A stretch of 64,000 nucleotides of DNA from Ophioderma brevispina (taxonomy: Eukaryota; Echinodermata; Ophiuroidea; Amphilepidida; Ophiodermatidae), in assembly GCA_023653785.1 (NCBI GenBank), contig JAMKCH010022432.1, forward strand, positions 1-64,000, in the 5' to 3' direction. Under the pieces are notes generated by a model, which did no database searches, had not been told where the DNA came from, and saw only the letters and a list, made by a program, of their open reading frames with translations. Below, in pieces: positions 1-12,529 of this stretch. The translations under genes and the position numbers were made by a program. How positions within the stretch are numbered: position 1 is the first letter of the stretch; every line of letters starts with the position of its first letter.

Positions 1-114
1 ATTTAAAGGTTTACATTATGCGAACATGCCAGGAGGAAATCACTGATGCCAGTGATACCACTGCTACTATTCCCCATACTATTCATTATGCATCTGGCAT
101 GCTTTTTGACAGGT

Positions 115-570
115 GTTGAAAAGCACATGATCAATAACTCAAATACCATTGCTTTGTTTATAAGTATTGATTTCACAGGTGCTAGGTGGATTAACACTTA
201 GTGTATGTAGCAGTCATTGTCAGCAACTCACATACCAGGTATACCATTGCTTTGTTGTTTTCTACGGACATGTGTACAAGTATTGATTTCACAGGTGCTG
301 GATGGATTAACACTTCAAGTGTATGTATCAGGCATAGTCAGCATCTCACATACCAGGCATACCATTGCATTGTTTTCTATGGACATATTTACAAGTATTG
401 ATTTCACAGGTGCTAGGTCGATTAACATTTCAAGTGTATGTAACAGTCATAGTCAGCAACTGGCATACCAGGCATACCATTGCCTTGTTGTTTTCTATGG
501 ACACGTTTACAAGTATTGATTTCACATGTGCTAGGTGAATTAACACTTCAAGTGTATGTAGCTGTCTTGT
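115..570. repeat. Tandem array, unit about 116 bp, about 4 copies
   Basis: The marker AAGTATTGATTTCACA recurs at 162, 278, 393 and 511, giving spacings of 116, 115 and 118 bp. Each unit also carries a block like TACCAGGCATACCATTGC and one like TTAACACTTCAAGTGTATGT. Short ORFs across it (for example 217-519) only mirror the repeat period. The equivalent part of the second composite copy (16740-16970) has about two units, so the array length has changed between copies. Confidence 0.9.
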
Positions 571-1649
571 GGGAAATACCTGCAATCAAATATTATTAGC
601 AAAATCAGAAATTATACATTTTAGGCATCCAAGTTGTTTCCAATATGTTTAAATATTTTTCTATTGCGGACAGCTCCTTTAATGAAGATATACTGCACAA
701 TTCCAAACATGAAACTGCAGTCCTCATGCCATTTTCAAAAAGTCACCGGATATCAACTGAAATTAAAAGTGATACAGTTTCACATAGTGTGTGCTTTTTA
801 TCAATTTATTTTACTCAAGAGAAATCACACAAGTGCATGATTTGTTCTACTCGCAACTGTTTCCAAGACTACAACAATAAATTACTACAGCGATGACGCC
901 CAGAAAAACAGGGTTTAATGTTTCCGTTTGAAACTTTAACAAGTAGTTATTACCGTATAACCATGCCGGGTCACTGAATATACCTGTAGGTGGCTAGAAT
1001 ATGCAGTATTAATAAGGGAAGCATTATTTGTTGCATGACCAGGGTTTAATGCTGCTAAACTGCATGTAGGTTTATTGTCCTGCATTAGAACTCGTTTTCC
1101 CTGGTGTTTTCCTTTCACTATCTCTTCCTCTATATGGCTTATGAAAGTAGGTCATGACAAATGATAAAGGGGCGATGAGGGTCGTGCATTTTGTGTTATG
1201 GTGTTTCTTTTTTCTTTCGAATCATCATCTTGGCAAACGGACTAAATTATTGTTGTTTTGGGAGATTTATCTATCCTTGGGGGTAACTCGGGTTTCAGTT
1301 TAGGAGAGTCTTGCCTGCAAAAGTGAAAAAATCAGACTAAATTATTATTGTTTGGGAGATTACCTTCTCAGGTGACGGATACTTGGATTGGGTCCTTGTC
1401 ACCAGCAACAGTTTTAAGTGTGGCTAAAATTTTGACCGATTTTCAGAGAAAAAGGATTCATAATTATACTTTTGATACAAATGTTGGCAGAGATTTAGAC
1501 TATATTTAATGGATTTCTCTCTAGAATTTTGCAAGCAACCCATCTCCGATATCATGACTACGTTCCCCACCATTATATTTATATACTGTTTCTATCATGA
1601 CCGATGTTTCTGTGCTCATGATTACAAGGTAAAATATTTTACTCAATGT

Positions 1650-1800
1650 TGATTAAAAGAGAAGAACCCTTTCTCTTGAGTAAAATCTTAGTCAAAGTTG
1701 AGTAAACCTTACGCATTACAGGATGAAATATACCCCGCTTTGTGTAAGATGTACTTAACTTTGACTAAGTTGTGGTGTACTCAACTTTCATAAGATTTGG
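1650..1800. repeat. Foldback (MITE-like) element inside composite repeat
   Basis: Imperfect palindrome: the arm at 1688-1713, containing TTAGTCAAAGTTGAGTA, pairs with 1744-1768, containing TACTTAACTTTGACTAA. An outer pair of arms is built from the same GAGTAAAATCTTA / TAAGATTT theme. The same element is at 18051-18180 in the second composite copy, next to the same RT scrap. Confidence 0.7.
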
Positions 1801-2030
1801 GAACTCACCAAGGACATCAGCTTGACTGAGCTCATCAAAGGAAAACAGGATGTTCTTTGTTCAGTGAGGGATGAAGACGAGCCGATGGCATAGGCTCAAC
1901 TTCAAGAATGGATTACCCAAGGGAGCGTGCTCGCACCTCTCCCGTTGGAAATAAACACACCGGTATCAGGCCAAACAGACCAATTACGGACCAGAATGGC
2001 AAGAACTCAAGCCAACATTTCTTTTGTTAG
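1790..2030 (+). pseudogene. LINE reverse-transcriptase scrap, frameshifted
   Basis: Across several frames the sequence reads as ELTKD.SLTELIKG, then LKNGLPKGSVLAPLPL. These are the region just before, and the start of, the conserved RT block with the (N)GLPQGSVLAP motif of non-LTR retrotransposons. Homology fades after about 2000, before the catalytic YADD box. It matches the start of the longer LINE remnant at 18140, and frame breaks make it non-functional. Confidence 0.7.
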
Positions 2031-2359
2031 AAGAGCAGTTGTGGTGGATCCAGCGTGAGCGTCTGGTAAAACACGGTGCAGGAATCTCGAAGTTTTTCTT
2101 TAATAGATGAAAAGAATTTTAAGACGGAAAGAAGATGTGCTATGAAGCCAAGTGTATTGATGTTGCATCATGCATCTCAAGTGCTTTAAGAGAGAAATCG
2201 GACTTGATTTTTCCCTCTCATAATTAATGAAACATATCATTTTGTTCTACATATCGGATTGGAATGATCTTATTGTAGTCACAGACTATATCTCACAACG
2301 TGTTTGTTATCTACTGAAGATTGCAAATCTTACTTTTGTGTTATACTGAAGATAGTTAA

Positions 2360-2654
2360 AGGTACCAGGAAATGCAAATAGAATTGATGTGATTTGTGTC
2401 AAGTCTACAAGGAGGGACGAGAAAGCATTCAATATTTGGGTTGGTGATGACATCATTAGTGAAACTATTGATTTTTCAGAGAGTAATAGAAAATTCCATG
2501 TGATTGGTGTCAATCTATTCATGACACTGACTGAAAATCAATAGTTTCCCTAATGATGTCACTGGTAGTGTATTCTTTTTTCCGGCCCTGTTTATTGGAA
2601 TGGAATGCCCCGTAAAGATTTGGAGTAGGTTTATCATCTCATTTCCTGGGACCT
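2360..2654. mobile_element. TTAA-flanked MITE
   Basis: A 295-bp non-coding element sits between two TTAA tetranucleotides (2356-2359 and 2655-2658). The terminal inverted repeats start AGGTACCAGGAAATG on the left and, read inward on the other strand, AGGTCCCAGGAAATG on the right. A second, inner inverted repeat pairs 2448-2485 with about 2531-2568 (GAAACTATTGATTTTCAG theme). TTAA duplication with short TIRs is typical of piggyBac-type non-autonomous elements. The superfamily is inferred, since no transposase is present. Confidence 0.75.
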
Positions 2655-2814
2655 TTAATCATTTGCTGACTAGCACCTCCTAGTGGGTTTATACTGAGTA
2701 TAGTATAGCAATTCAATCCTTTGCGGACCAGTTATTATTTGTCTAATTATTATCTAATGAAGACATTTAAAAACGTTACAACCTACCGCCTAATACAGTG
2801 AAAGCTAGAGTACA

Positions 2815-2993
2815 GTGTTAATCTTCTGCTAGCTCCGTGTGTTAACTTTCCCTACTCCATTCTTTGTTTTTAAATGCCGAGCGCCTGACGAGAGGGCAGT
2901 AAGTATCATTTTTAAAGTCTTTGGCATGACCCGGCTGGGGTTCGAACCCGAGACCTCCAGACTGTGAGCGGACACTCTAACCATTAATAAGCC
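2815..2993 (-). mobile_element. tRNA-derived SINE
   Basis: On the minus strand, 2993 down to 2924 is tRNA-like: A box TGGTTAGAGTG, then B box GGTTCGAACCC (about 2938-2949), which fit RNA polymerase III internal promoter consensus. The acceptor arms do not pair properly, so this is not a working tRNA gene. The tRNA-like head is followed by a body running to about 2815 that includes GCCGAGCGCCTGACGAGAGG in plus-strand order. Head plus unrelated body is the normal SINE layout. The 3' limit is approximate. Confidence 0.7.
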
Positions 2994-3010
2994 AACATGT
3001 CGGTGAAGAC

Positions 3011-6000
3011 AGCAAACCTATTTAATCAATTAAGATTAGATTTTAATATTGTGTTATCTACTAAACACATCGTATTTATTTAATAATGAACTGACATGAG
3101 CATTAACCAATGCATATGCCACAGGTTTTATGCAGACTTTTAGTAAGTATTCTTTGACAAGACAAGACAATAGATTGAATCGGCTTAATTAAAAAAGTGG
3201 ATGTACGAAGTTATTCTACGATTCAAGTCACAACGAGATGAATCATTAAAAGAGATTTCATGGTGCAACTCCTAAATATGATATCTACTGAAACTGAGAC
3301 AGCAAGAGTATTAAGAATTTAATGACTAGATGTTGCTATTATGTTATCCGATGATGAAGACACCAAATGTATTTAATCATTTACTAGATGTGTTTCTACA
3401 GTTCCTGATGTAAATTAAAATCCATTATTTACATTTTGAGTTATACGAGAAAACATTAAAAACGCGTGAAAATATTCTTTATTATTAACAAGTCAGATTG
3501 AATAACAAAATTTGCGGCACGGAAAGTTTAACTCTTTACCAACTCCAACCGCTATAAAGTTAGATTTACATGTTACATGACTGCACTCTTATCTAACCGC
3601 CAATTTTTCTTCTGTAGGAATAAAAAATACATTTAACGTGGTGTTAGCTTTCCTTTTTAAACCGTTCTTTGAAAAATCAAACCCGTTAGTACGTGCTAAG
3701 TGTAAGAAAATGGTGAACAACGATACGCACTTTGAAGCGTGATACGTTTGTCCTTCCTCTTGAATTGAAACCATTGCAGTATCGATCCGATAAATGATAA
3801 AAACCAGGGCGTATCGCGTCCCAGTTTTTCCGAATAGAGCAGCAAAATCAACACACAGACTAAACATTCAAAGGACCCGCGCTTAGTATAACCATACCAC
3901 ACCTGAAAATGTCATTTCCCCTTTCCCTCGCGCAACTGAAGCCGAAAGAGATAAAAAAGAATCTAGTCCCCTCTGTAACCGATCCTCTTATTTACCTCCA
4001 CGTCATACAAACAAGATTCCATCCCCAGCTATAAATGAGTTTTCATTTTATTTTTTATACTTTGAGTTCACGCTAAGAAAAAAAAGGAGAAAAGAAAATC
4101 AATTCCCTCACTTGACTTTTTCTTTTTCCCGATCACTTATTTGTACCGAATCTTTTCGGTGTAAATCAAATAAGTGCTTAGAAAACATCATAACAAAATT
4201 TTCTGAAAGTACAGTCGCGAACATCTATTTGTTTTCCAAGGGATGAACACGTTTTTGGCACTCATTTTCTTCCTGCAAATACTCATCGCTTGTAGATATT
4301 ACTATGAGAGTGCGGTTTTAATAATTTACTTCATATTTTGCCTAGAACAGCCACGGATCAAATCAAAATAGAACTACGGATATCTACAATAAATTATATT
4401 GGGCAACGCGGTTATCCTCTTTTCGGTTGGAAGGATCAAAGACCGGAGAAACGGCCCTTTTTTAGAACGTGCCTGGTAGCATATCGCGTTTTCCATGTAC
4501 CAGCCGTAGAAGCTCCGCCGCCACTTTGTGATCTAAGGAAGCGACTCATTTTTCTTGCCACTACTTTATAGACATTGGATGGCATGAATTAAAAGGAAAT
4601 TTTTCCCTGAATGCGTGTTCTTTCTACTCTTAACCTTGATGACTAGATATTATATCCACGTCCTTTACCCGCCTTGGCAGCTAACCACACATATGTACTA
4701 TTTCAGGCTTACATTGATGTCGATCTGATCGAGTGTATGATAGGAGTATCAACTTAGTCATATGCAATTTTTGAGGGTGCAATGTCCGTCCGTTAACAAA
4801 ATTACCCAGTTCGCCTGTTCCTCCATGCCGACCGTCGCGAATTATCAAAAAGATATATATCTCGTGGGCTATTTCTAGCCAGATATTGCATTGTTGTCAA
4901 AAAACGGTACTGCATCTGCGCTAATAGCAATTTATAGGAAGGTGATTTTATCTTTATTAACAACAGACAAGCAAGAACAGGCTACGTTACGGTGTTTCAC
5001 ACGTTTGCTATCGTGACTTATTCATAGTAGACGACTTGAATGAATTGAAGATAATCAACTAATTGAATACGCAGCGAGAAGGATACACACGCCGTAGTGT
5101 ACATTAACACACGAACAAACAGATGTTGCCTCTCTGGGAAGTACTATCTATTGTCCGTACATTAGCGGTTAACTTAAATGCGTCTCTTTCAATACAAGAA
5201 GGGATTTCAAAACAATCTAATATAACGAAACATTATATTTAATTGGGTGTACAAATTGTTCTGCGATAACAATCACAAACGTACATTTCTTCACTTGCTT
5301 TAAGACCAGTTCCATACGGTCTTTCACCTATTCCATAATACATGCGCGTTCATTTAGAATAAACATATATTAGGCTGCCAGCTATAATAAAGCCACGTTA
5401 CGTTTTTTTAATCAATCTTTTGGATATTATATCATGCTGAAAAATCAGTAGCGCCAATTGAACTGCTCCTTATCTATTATACCCATAACCTGTATACTAT
5501 CTCAACTCAACTCGCTTGGGCGTTCGTTTACCTGCACTGAATTCACTGCCCTATTGCAAAACTCCGACGCCACATTGATGTTAACTTTCTTCTCAAGAAT
5601 TAAAGGCGATCTTTTTGACTCTACGCTCCTATGGGGTTTTACATAAGTGGACGGGTATTTAAAGTATAAATCACTACCATATTATTTTGAATGCTTTATT
5701 TTGGTCATTTATATTTTAATATGGAATTCTGGGGCCAAATGTTATATTCATGGTTCCTGATGACTGGTGTGTTGGCAGTCATTCAACAAACAAGATTAAT
5801 CATTCAAGCTGCAGTCACCACACCGGCTTTCAAATTAAACTTGCATTATTAAATAACTGCTCATCAATGGTCTGGCTCGCATCATCTATAGATAATCTTT
5901 TGTGTATAAGTAAAAAAAGAATCAACAGCAACAATATTCTGTCTAACTATCATTTTACAATAATATTTACATTTGAGAAATTTATTTTTGCTTTTGTAAA

Positions 6001-7000
6001 GCAATGGTGGAATCTTTTTAATTTATGACAGAAGAACCGATAACCAAATGTAATTTACCTGAAGCAATTCGATTATGAGTGATGGCTCATAACATAAGAA
6101 CAAACGAATGTGGCATGTTCAAAATATTCATATATGTAAAACAGCCACACTTTTTATGAAAGTTCAGCTCTTAGCTATTCTTTATAGATGCCAAAACCAC
6201 ATCATCGATGTAAGAAATTGAAGGAGAAAGAAAGAACGCCAAGAGGATCGAACGGACCTCAAGGTGGAGATGACCGAAGCTAGATGGAGCTAGGTTTGGC
6301 TGCCTACATCACAGTATATATGGAGTCTTGATATGAAATACGCCAAATCGGAAGGAAATAAAACCATCTAGTCTGACACTTTACACATCACGAGGATTAC
6401 GGGTACATGTTACGCATAGAAAACAGACTCGGGTCGGCCACTTCAATATTGACTCACTCACGGCACTTCACGGCAGGCAATACAAGGGGGTAATCTACTG
6501 TTTCACAATCAAATAAACCCCCACTCGGAATTTCTCTGTCTGTTCCGAGATTTAATAGATGATATGACTTTCACACATTGGAGCTTTTTGCTGCTGGAGT
6601 TACTATACCTTTGTGATGAATCTCTCTTCAGAGTATTGCGATTTCGTAATGATGTCAGCACGTCTTCTAAAATCTCTGAGTCATGAAGTTTCTTTGACGC
6701 AAGTAAATTAAGATAATTAAGATCAATAAAGACACAACAAGACAAAAAAAATATCACAACCTGAACATGAATGAATGAACAGCAATAATAAGAACAACAA
6801 CCAACAACAACAATAACAACAACACCAGAAGAAGCAGAATAAATTACTACAACAATTCACTGATAATTTTAATAAACAATCACACACATTGCTTGTACTA
6901 AACTTTAGCAACTTACACTTATAGGGGCCGAACCTTAGCCTTACTTTGTTTATCGGCAATTCTATACTGCCGATATTGCCGATTATATTCGCGTGCACAC
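3011..7000. other. AT-rich stretch without a supported gene
   Basis: All ORFs here are under 100 codons, lack recognisable domains, and overlap in several frames as expected by chance. No retrotransposon motif or long inverted repeat was seen. A short theme like GAAGACAGCAAAC..TATTTAAT recurs at about 3005 and 9227, possibly a minor dispersed repeat. Confidence 0.5.
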
Positions 7001-7075
7001 GCGCACACACAACACTACAGCACGACACAGATACACAAACTAACACACACATACAACACACACACACACTGATAA
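6990..7075. repeat. CA-rich microsatellite-like tract
   Basis: Interrupted CA dinucleotides, mixed with CG steps near 6992-7008. The Cys/Val-rich minus-strand ORF over it is a low-complexity artefact. Confidence 0.75.
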
Positions 7076-7499
7076 AAACGGCATACCAAAGACGGCACAT
7101 GTAAAAAAAAAGAATGCACCTTCAGGACGTACGTGCGGTTCTTTGAGCGATAAACATCACCAGCAATATTGTTTTCTTTACCGATAACGTTTGGAAACTG
7201 TCAAAAAAATTGACATAAGGTGTAAAAGACAAGTGTCATTTGGTAACCCAGATCTTTGTTGATTGTGAGTTGTTGTCCAACACTGACACAACCTATTTAT
7301 TTGCTTTTCAATTTATCTTGGATATCATTTCCTTAGGGCCAAACTGTTGAAATAGCAAAGGTGCAGCCTGACGTTGTGATAGGAAATTTAATTTCTGTTT
7401 CTTTTCCTTTTACCTTACTGAGTATGTGAAGCACATGCTACTATTTATATGGTAAAGTACTTGTAACAACAAGAGATAGAATGACAAGAAAACCGTAGA

Positions 7500-7885
7500 T
7501 CAAGAGAGCAGACCACGCTCGGAAAACGAAAGCAAAAATGAGAGCGAGAAAAAAGAGAAAGGGAGGGGAGAGAGAGAGAACGGGACAGAGGGAGAACCAA
7601 GGAGAATGAGAGGGAGGAGAAAGAGAGAAGGAGCAAGGGAGTGAAACACTACGAAAAGAAAATTGGAGAAAGAAACAAGTGAGGTATTTAGAGAAACAGT
7701 TAAAAGCCAGGCAAAAAATAAGAGAGCAAAGACTAAAAAAGAGAAATAATGAACCAAGAGAGAGAGCGAGCGAGAGAGAGTGGGAGAAAGAAAGAAAGAA
7801 AGAAATAAAGAAAGAAAAAAGAAGAACGACGGACAAAATACGGAGAGCAAGTGTGATAAAGAAGAAAGAGATTGAGCGGAGAGAG
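7500..7885 (+). repeat. Long polypurine (GA-rich) tract
   Basis: Nearly 400 bases in which the plus strand is overwhelmingly A and G, with GAGAGA and GAAAGAAAG runs. It makes long but meaningless ORFs: a Ser/Phe/Leu-rich reading on the minus strand (7441-7938) and a Lys/Glu/Arg-rich one on the plus strand (7679-7915). Such polypurine-polypyrimidine DNA can form triplex structures. Confidence 0.9.
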
Positions 7886-7899
7886 GTTGAAAACTTTAT

Positions 7900-10800
7900 G
7901 AAAACATTAATTTGAAATGCAAATTTCATTTGCAACACTCGATCATAAATATGTCACCTCTTAAAAATATTCAATTGATTTGGGAAATACAAACGAGGTT
8001 GATATATGTGTGTGCATGTAATGCATAAGATAACTTGGTTCGCCGTCTTTTAGAAAAAATAACAAAATATACCTTCCTGACGATAGTAATAGTGTACAGA
8101 TCATTTGATAGGAAAAGTGCTAGCTTAAAATATGTATGCGGTGTGTTGGGGGTAAAGGGATCGCAATCATGTAACTGTACGATATGTGATATATAATGTG
8201 TTAATATTTGGGCTCACGCATTTAATGGTTTTTGTACATAATATGATTTGTATTGGCATTTGATGCTAATTATCAGATATCCATAAAGTACACCAACAGT
8301 TTGTGTGTGCGTGTGTACTACGTTTGTGTGTATACTTGCCCTATATCTACATCTTCGTTATGTAAAACCTATTCTTTTTCTTGCTATCTTCTGTAGATAG
8401 CCCGTTTATTATATCATACAGGATAGCTTTGCTCTCTTTTGCATTTGTTTTCTCCAAGAAAACTATTTTCCTGTCCAATTAAAAAAATGAAATTAATACC
8501 ACATATGAGAGGCCTTAACACAATATCAAACAAGCAATTAATTTTGTAAAAGGATCAGTGCGTAAAAAAGACTAATCTCCAAATGTTGAACGCAAATTAT
8601 GCCATTTCCATGATGCCGTGACAGTTCTTTTAATTAAGCGTCGCAAATCACGAATTATTGCACTGTAAATTTGTAGAGTAGAGCGATGTGATATTGTATA
8701 AAAATGAAATCCTTTGCGAATAGGATATAAAGAATAAATAATTTGTAATTTAGTAAATTCAGCTTTTTTTTATTTTATTTTATTGATCACCTCCACATCT
8801 CAATAACGGTTCGGCGGCTTGAATTTTCCTAAGTGTGTGAAAAGTTACACAATTAAAAGAAACTTAATTTTAAATTCGTCGTGCATATCACATGCTGTCG
8901 TATGTGGTCAATCACCTTGGAATTCTTTGGAATACATTTGGGTCAATGTATGTTATTGTGCATGCATTTCATGGTAACCAACGTTAAGAAAAGACTTCAA
9001 ATATTGCCAAATTATGTCGCATTGTCAGCTAGCTGGTTTCGCATCAAAGATCTGTACTGTATGTGAGACACATTATTTGCAAACTGCCTCTGACTTACGT
9101 TTGAGGAAGCGATGTAATCATAGATACAATAGAGATACACAGTGAGTGCGATTCAGTTGTGGTGGTATGTCCCAATTTGAGAGAATACATGCATATACGA
9201 CTCTATGAGAAACACCTTACCGAGAAGACAGCAAACATCATATTTAATTAGAGATACTATGCAGGTAGCACATCATGTGAAAGAATAAATTTTTAAAAGT
9301 CCGATATAGAACCTATATATTTAATATCTCACTAATAAAACCATAATTTCGATTGAAACTGGGTATATTTGTAGTGCATAACAATACAAAGACTTAGCAC
9401 ATATACAAAAATGTGAAAAAAAATATTATTTGGTACAAAACTCAATGCCTATGCTTTATCATGAATATTCCATTAATATACCAAGTATATAACAACATCT
9501 GTTGGTTAGCATATCTACCAACCGCCTGTAATCTGAGAGTACTTCCAGGTGCTCAGTACCACCCTGCTAATAGACATTGTATGTTGTCACATGCTGTTAG
9601 CAAATCCAACCCCCCCCCCCCCAAAAAAAAAAGAACGAAAAAAAAATAGGCCGGCGGCTTAATTTCTTCTTTCCACAATGTCGTTTTGTATCAGATTAGT
9701 GGATAAACAACGTTCGAATTCAATTTAGAAACAACCAGTTTAAAAAATCTTAAATGTAATCTATATAGTAACCATAACTGAGCTCACTCGGAACTTATCC
9801 ATTATCCTATCTGATTTACTAACGGTCCTATAAAATAATGCTTTTTATAATTCATGAATCGAATTTATTCAGATGTTACCTGCTCAAGGCTTCCTACTGT
9901 AAAAATAAATAATATAGAGTGACCTCGAAGGCTTCAACGATCTCTTCTTCGCGCGTTTCACCTGCAGATACCAGACATTCATGTGTGGCAATAACAAAGT
10001 GGTCTATAGTTTTTTGATTACGTTTAGTGTCAATACCCATTATTCTAAGTTTTATATGACTCATGAAATGTCAATAAGAAGAGGGAGCGAGAGAAGTTGG
10101 CGGAGAGTTTCCTGAGACAGTTCTTGTATCTGAAGGTTGAAATGCCGTTTAATACAGATCAATAAGTGATCGCACAGTACAAGCCTGCATTTTTACGATC
10201 TGGAAGCAATTCCGCATAATATTATACCATTATACACTTCCTTCATTAAATCGTATAATTATAGCTGACCGAAATACCTGTAATATTACCATGGTAACAT
10301 GTCACAAATTAAATTCATGCTTCATGTTAATGCTCTTTTCTATAAGTAGTTCAAGCACACATATCGTTTGCAAAATCTAATAATGATCGTTCAATAATTG
10401 CCAGGCCTCAAAGTGTAATTAACGGCTATTCTTTCGGAGCCTAAATGTTATAAACACCACAATGATCCGATATCAATCCCAGCTTTCCTATTGAGACAAT
10501 TGGTCCTCGAGTTGTCTTTAGTTATGTCTGTGGATAGTTACGATTAGTGTGTCTGAAATGAGAATGTTGCATCCGCGGAGCGGCGTATTTGTTATCCATA
10601 CAAGACTAGTCTGACTTTACAGCAGTGGCGATTGACCAGGTGAGTTGTAAACATCGCACTTTCCTCTGACCTATCCATGGCGTGTTTGAAGCACGAAATG
10701 GGGTAGGTCGGTATGTAATAAATGAACAGGAATTGAGTGGGTTGTTAGGTCATGATACTCTATACTTACTTATTAACATCCAGTGTGAAGAGATAATTAC

Positions 10801-12255
10801 CTTTGCAACATATGAATGTGTTTAATTTACGGAGAAAACAAATGAGTACATTACTATATATTTGATGAGCGAAACCAATACCGAACCACGATACAATAAT
10901 TATCTACCTTAACAACAAGCAAACCAGATTAAACAAAAAACGGCGGCAAAATCCTTTGTGTGGGTTGTTTTTTTAGGTCAAGACATACATATTTTTCAGC
11001 ACTATAAGCAATATGTTACATTTTAAATTGTCCAACCTTTATTCACACAAGCTATGATATGTTGAGGTCAACGTCCTACAGCCATACAAGGTCAATTTTC
11101 AAATAATCAAATCACTTACACCCGATTGGAAACGTATGCTTGCTTATCTACGATGATACGTATGGAGATTTGGTAATAGTGGCGAATATGTAACCGAATG
11201 TCTAAGAAAAGCAATGTTTTTTGACCTTTGGAAAGATGGGTGTAAAATATTTTATCTCATAACTGCAGAACAGATCATTTTGAAACTATTGTTGTAATCC
11301 TTGCAATGGACACAACCTTTTGGTAGTGTGTTTTGACTTGTTCAAAAATCACTCGTAGGACTTGGCAATAGTCCCCGCATCCCGCATACCAAGGTCTGCG
11401 TAGAATGGATAAATCATGGACAAGATAGAAAGGGAATGATTTTTGTATTTCCTATAACAAAACAAAGATCTGTTTTCCTTGTAGCCGAATTTGCACATTT
11501 TCCACGCATGGCCGTCCATAAACAATTTAATATAGAACTAAAAACAACACAAAACAAACCAACATGAACCACCACGGCAAGAGATGACTGGACAGACAAA
11601 CGACACGCAGAGGTACCACGTGTATCCGACTTGAAAAGTGTCTCTAAATGGTTATTTGAATTGAGGCCAGTGGAAAACTTGAAACCATTGTAATATTTCC
11701 GCATGTTAAATTCTAAATACTTCTGGAAAATATACATAAATTTTTAAAAGGAAGTAAAACGAAAGAGACGATTCGCTCACGTATATTGGTTGTAAAAAAC
11801 AGAAAAGGAACAGCATATGGCATATGGGGCACCACGTTCACACCATCATCAAACCGATGCGCATCACAGACTCTTTATTAAGCACGACAAAAGCACTGGG
11901 AATGAAGCGACAAGTCAACAATTAAAATTAACGACACAGAGCGCATGTGGACATAATGGCAGACGGTCTAAGACGTCAGTGATTCTGACTGTTAATTACG
12001 GGCCTCAAGCGGTAAGTAACATTGTGCATAGCCTAGTCCTTAGATGTATGGCTGTGATATGTTATATGATAAAATGAAAGTGACTGCAAAAAGGTCAGCA
12101 TGACATGGCTGCCCTACGGGAATACTGTCAAGGTTTCAAGGTCTGTGTAGTAAACTCATTAGTTGCTTAAAAACAAAGTAAGATAGTAGATGCATGCTGG
12201 AGCTATGCTACGTAGCTGCGTGTTGCTTATCTTCTTCATGGCGTTGGAGCCGACT
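7900..12255. other. AT-rich stretch without a supported gene
   Basis: Only short ORFs and small low-complexity patches were seen, such as a C-run followed by an A-run at about 9610-9632. Strong splice-donor-like strings occur at 10637-10645 (CAG/GTGAGT) and near 12010 (GTAAGT), but no exon could be built on either. Confidence 0.5.
9609..9645 (+). repeat. Poly-C / poly-A tract
   Basis: A run of about 14 C is followed at once by about 10 A and a second A-rich patch. This is a homopolymer region where base counts may be unreliable. Confidence 0.8.
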
Positions 12256-12259
12256 TCCG

Positions 12260-12420
12260 TTTAGTTATATGCTGTGAATGGCTCGCCACTCACTCACACG
12301 GAAATTCATACTGGCGGGGAATGGCAAGTGAGGAACGTGACTTGCCAAGCACAACACGCCTGATCCGCAAGGGTTTGGTCGAACCCGCTACACGTTGATC
12401 ACAAGTTAATCCGATGTTGA
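12260..12420 (-). mobile_element. tRNA-derived SINE fragment
   Basis: On the minus strand there is a B-box-like GGTTCGACC preceded by GTAGCGG. A body follows with GTGTTGTGCTTGGCAAGTCAC and, further on, TCACTTGCC and GAATTTCCGTGTGAGTGAG. The G-TTGTG-CTTGG-CAAG body is a common theme in invertebrate and other tRNA-SINEs. The A box is not clear, so the 5' part may be lost or degenerate. The 76-codon ORF over it is not a gene. Confidence 0.6.
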
Positions 12421-12529
12421 TCCGTTTCGCTCTGATTGTTACCCAAACGTATGGCGCAGTTACTTTAGTTAATGTTATACATGGCAATATAGAGTTTATG
12501 TATACTACCGTTCGTATCACTTAATAACA

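Larger units (their letters stand above)
1..2030. repeat. Composite dispersed repeat, copy 1 (cut by window start)
   Basis: This stretch matches 16639-18345 in the same order: flank, 116-bp tandem array, about 1 kb of non-coding sequence, a foldback element, and an RT scrap. Diagnostic shared blocks include the stretch around 760-840, repeated at 17190-17260, and the block around 985-1110, repeated at 17400-17520. Substitutions and small indels are frequent, so the copies are old. The 5' limit is unknown because the match begins at the window edge. Because the foldback-to-RT junction is shared, the composite formed before it was copied. It could be a segmental duplication or a chimeric mobile element; the sequence does not decide. 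Confidence 0.85.

Noticed and set aside
115..570. CRISPR-like array
   Set aside because: Units are contiguous tandem repeats of 116 bp without unique spacers, in a eukaryotic context.
2924..2993. Functional tRNA gene
   Set aside because: A and B boxes are present but the acceptor arms do not pair and a SINE body follows.
7441..7938. 165-codon minus-strand ORF
   Set aside because: It is the pyrimidine side of a GA-rich tract; the product is Ser/Phe/Leu low complexity.
10637..10645. Perfect splice donor (CAG/GTGAGT) with an acceptor-like TTTACAG 14-20 bases upstream
   Set aside because: A micro-exon this small cannot be supported without transcripts or neighbouring exons.
11817..12077. 86-codon ORF followed by a GTAAGT donor-like site
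   Set aside because: No known domain, no acceptor or partner exon; likely chance.
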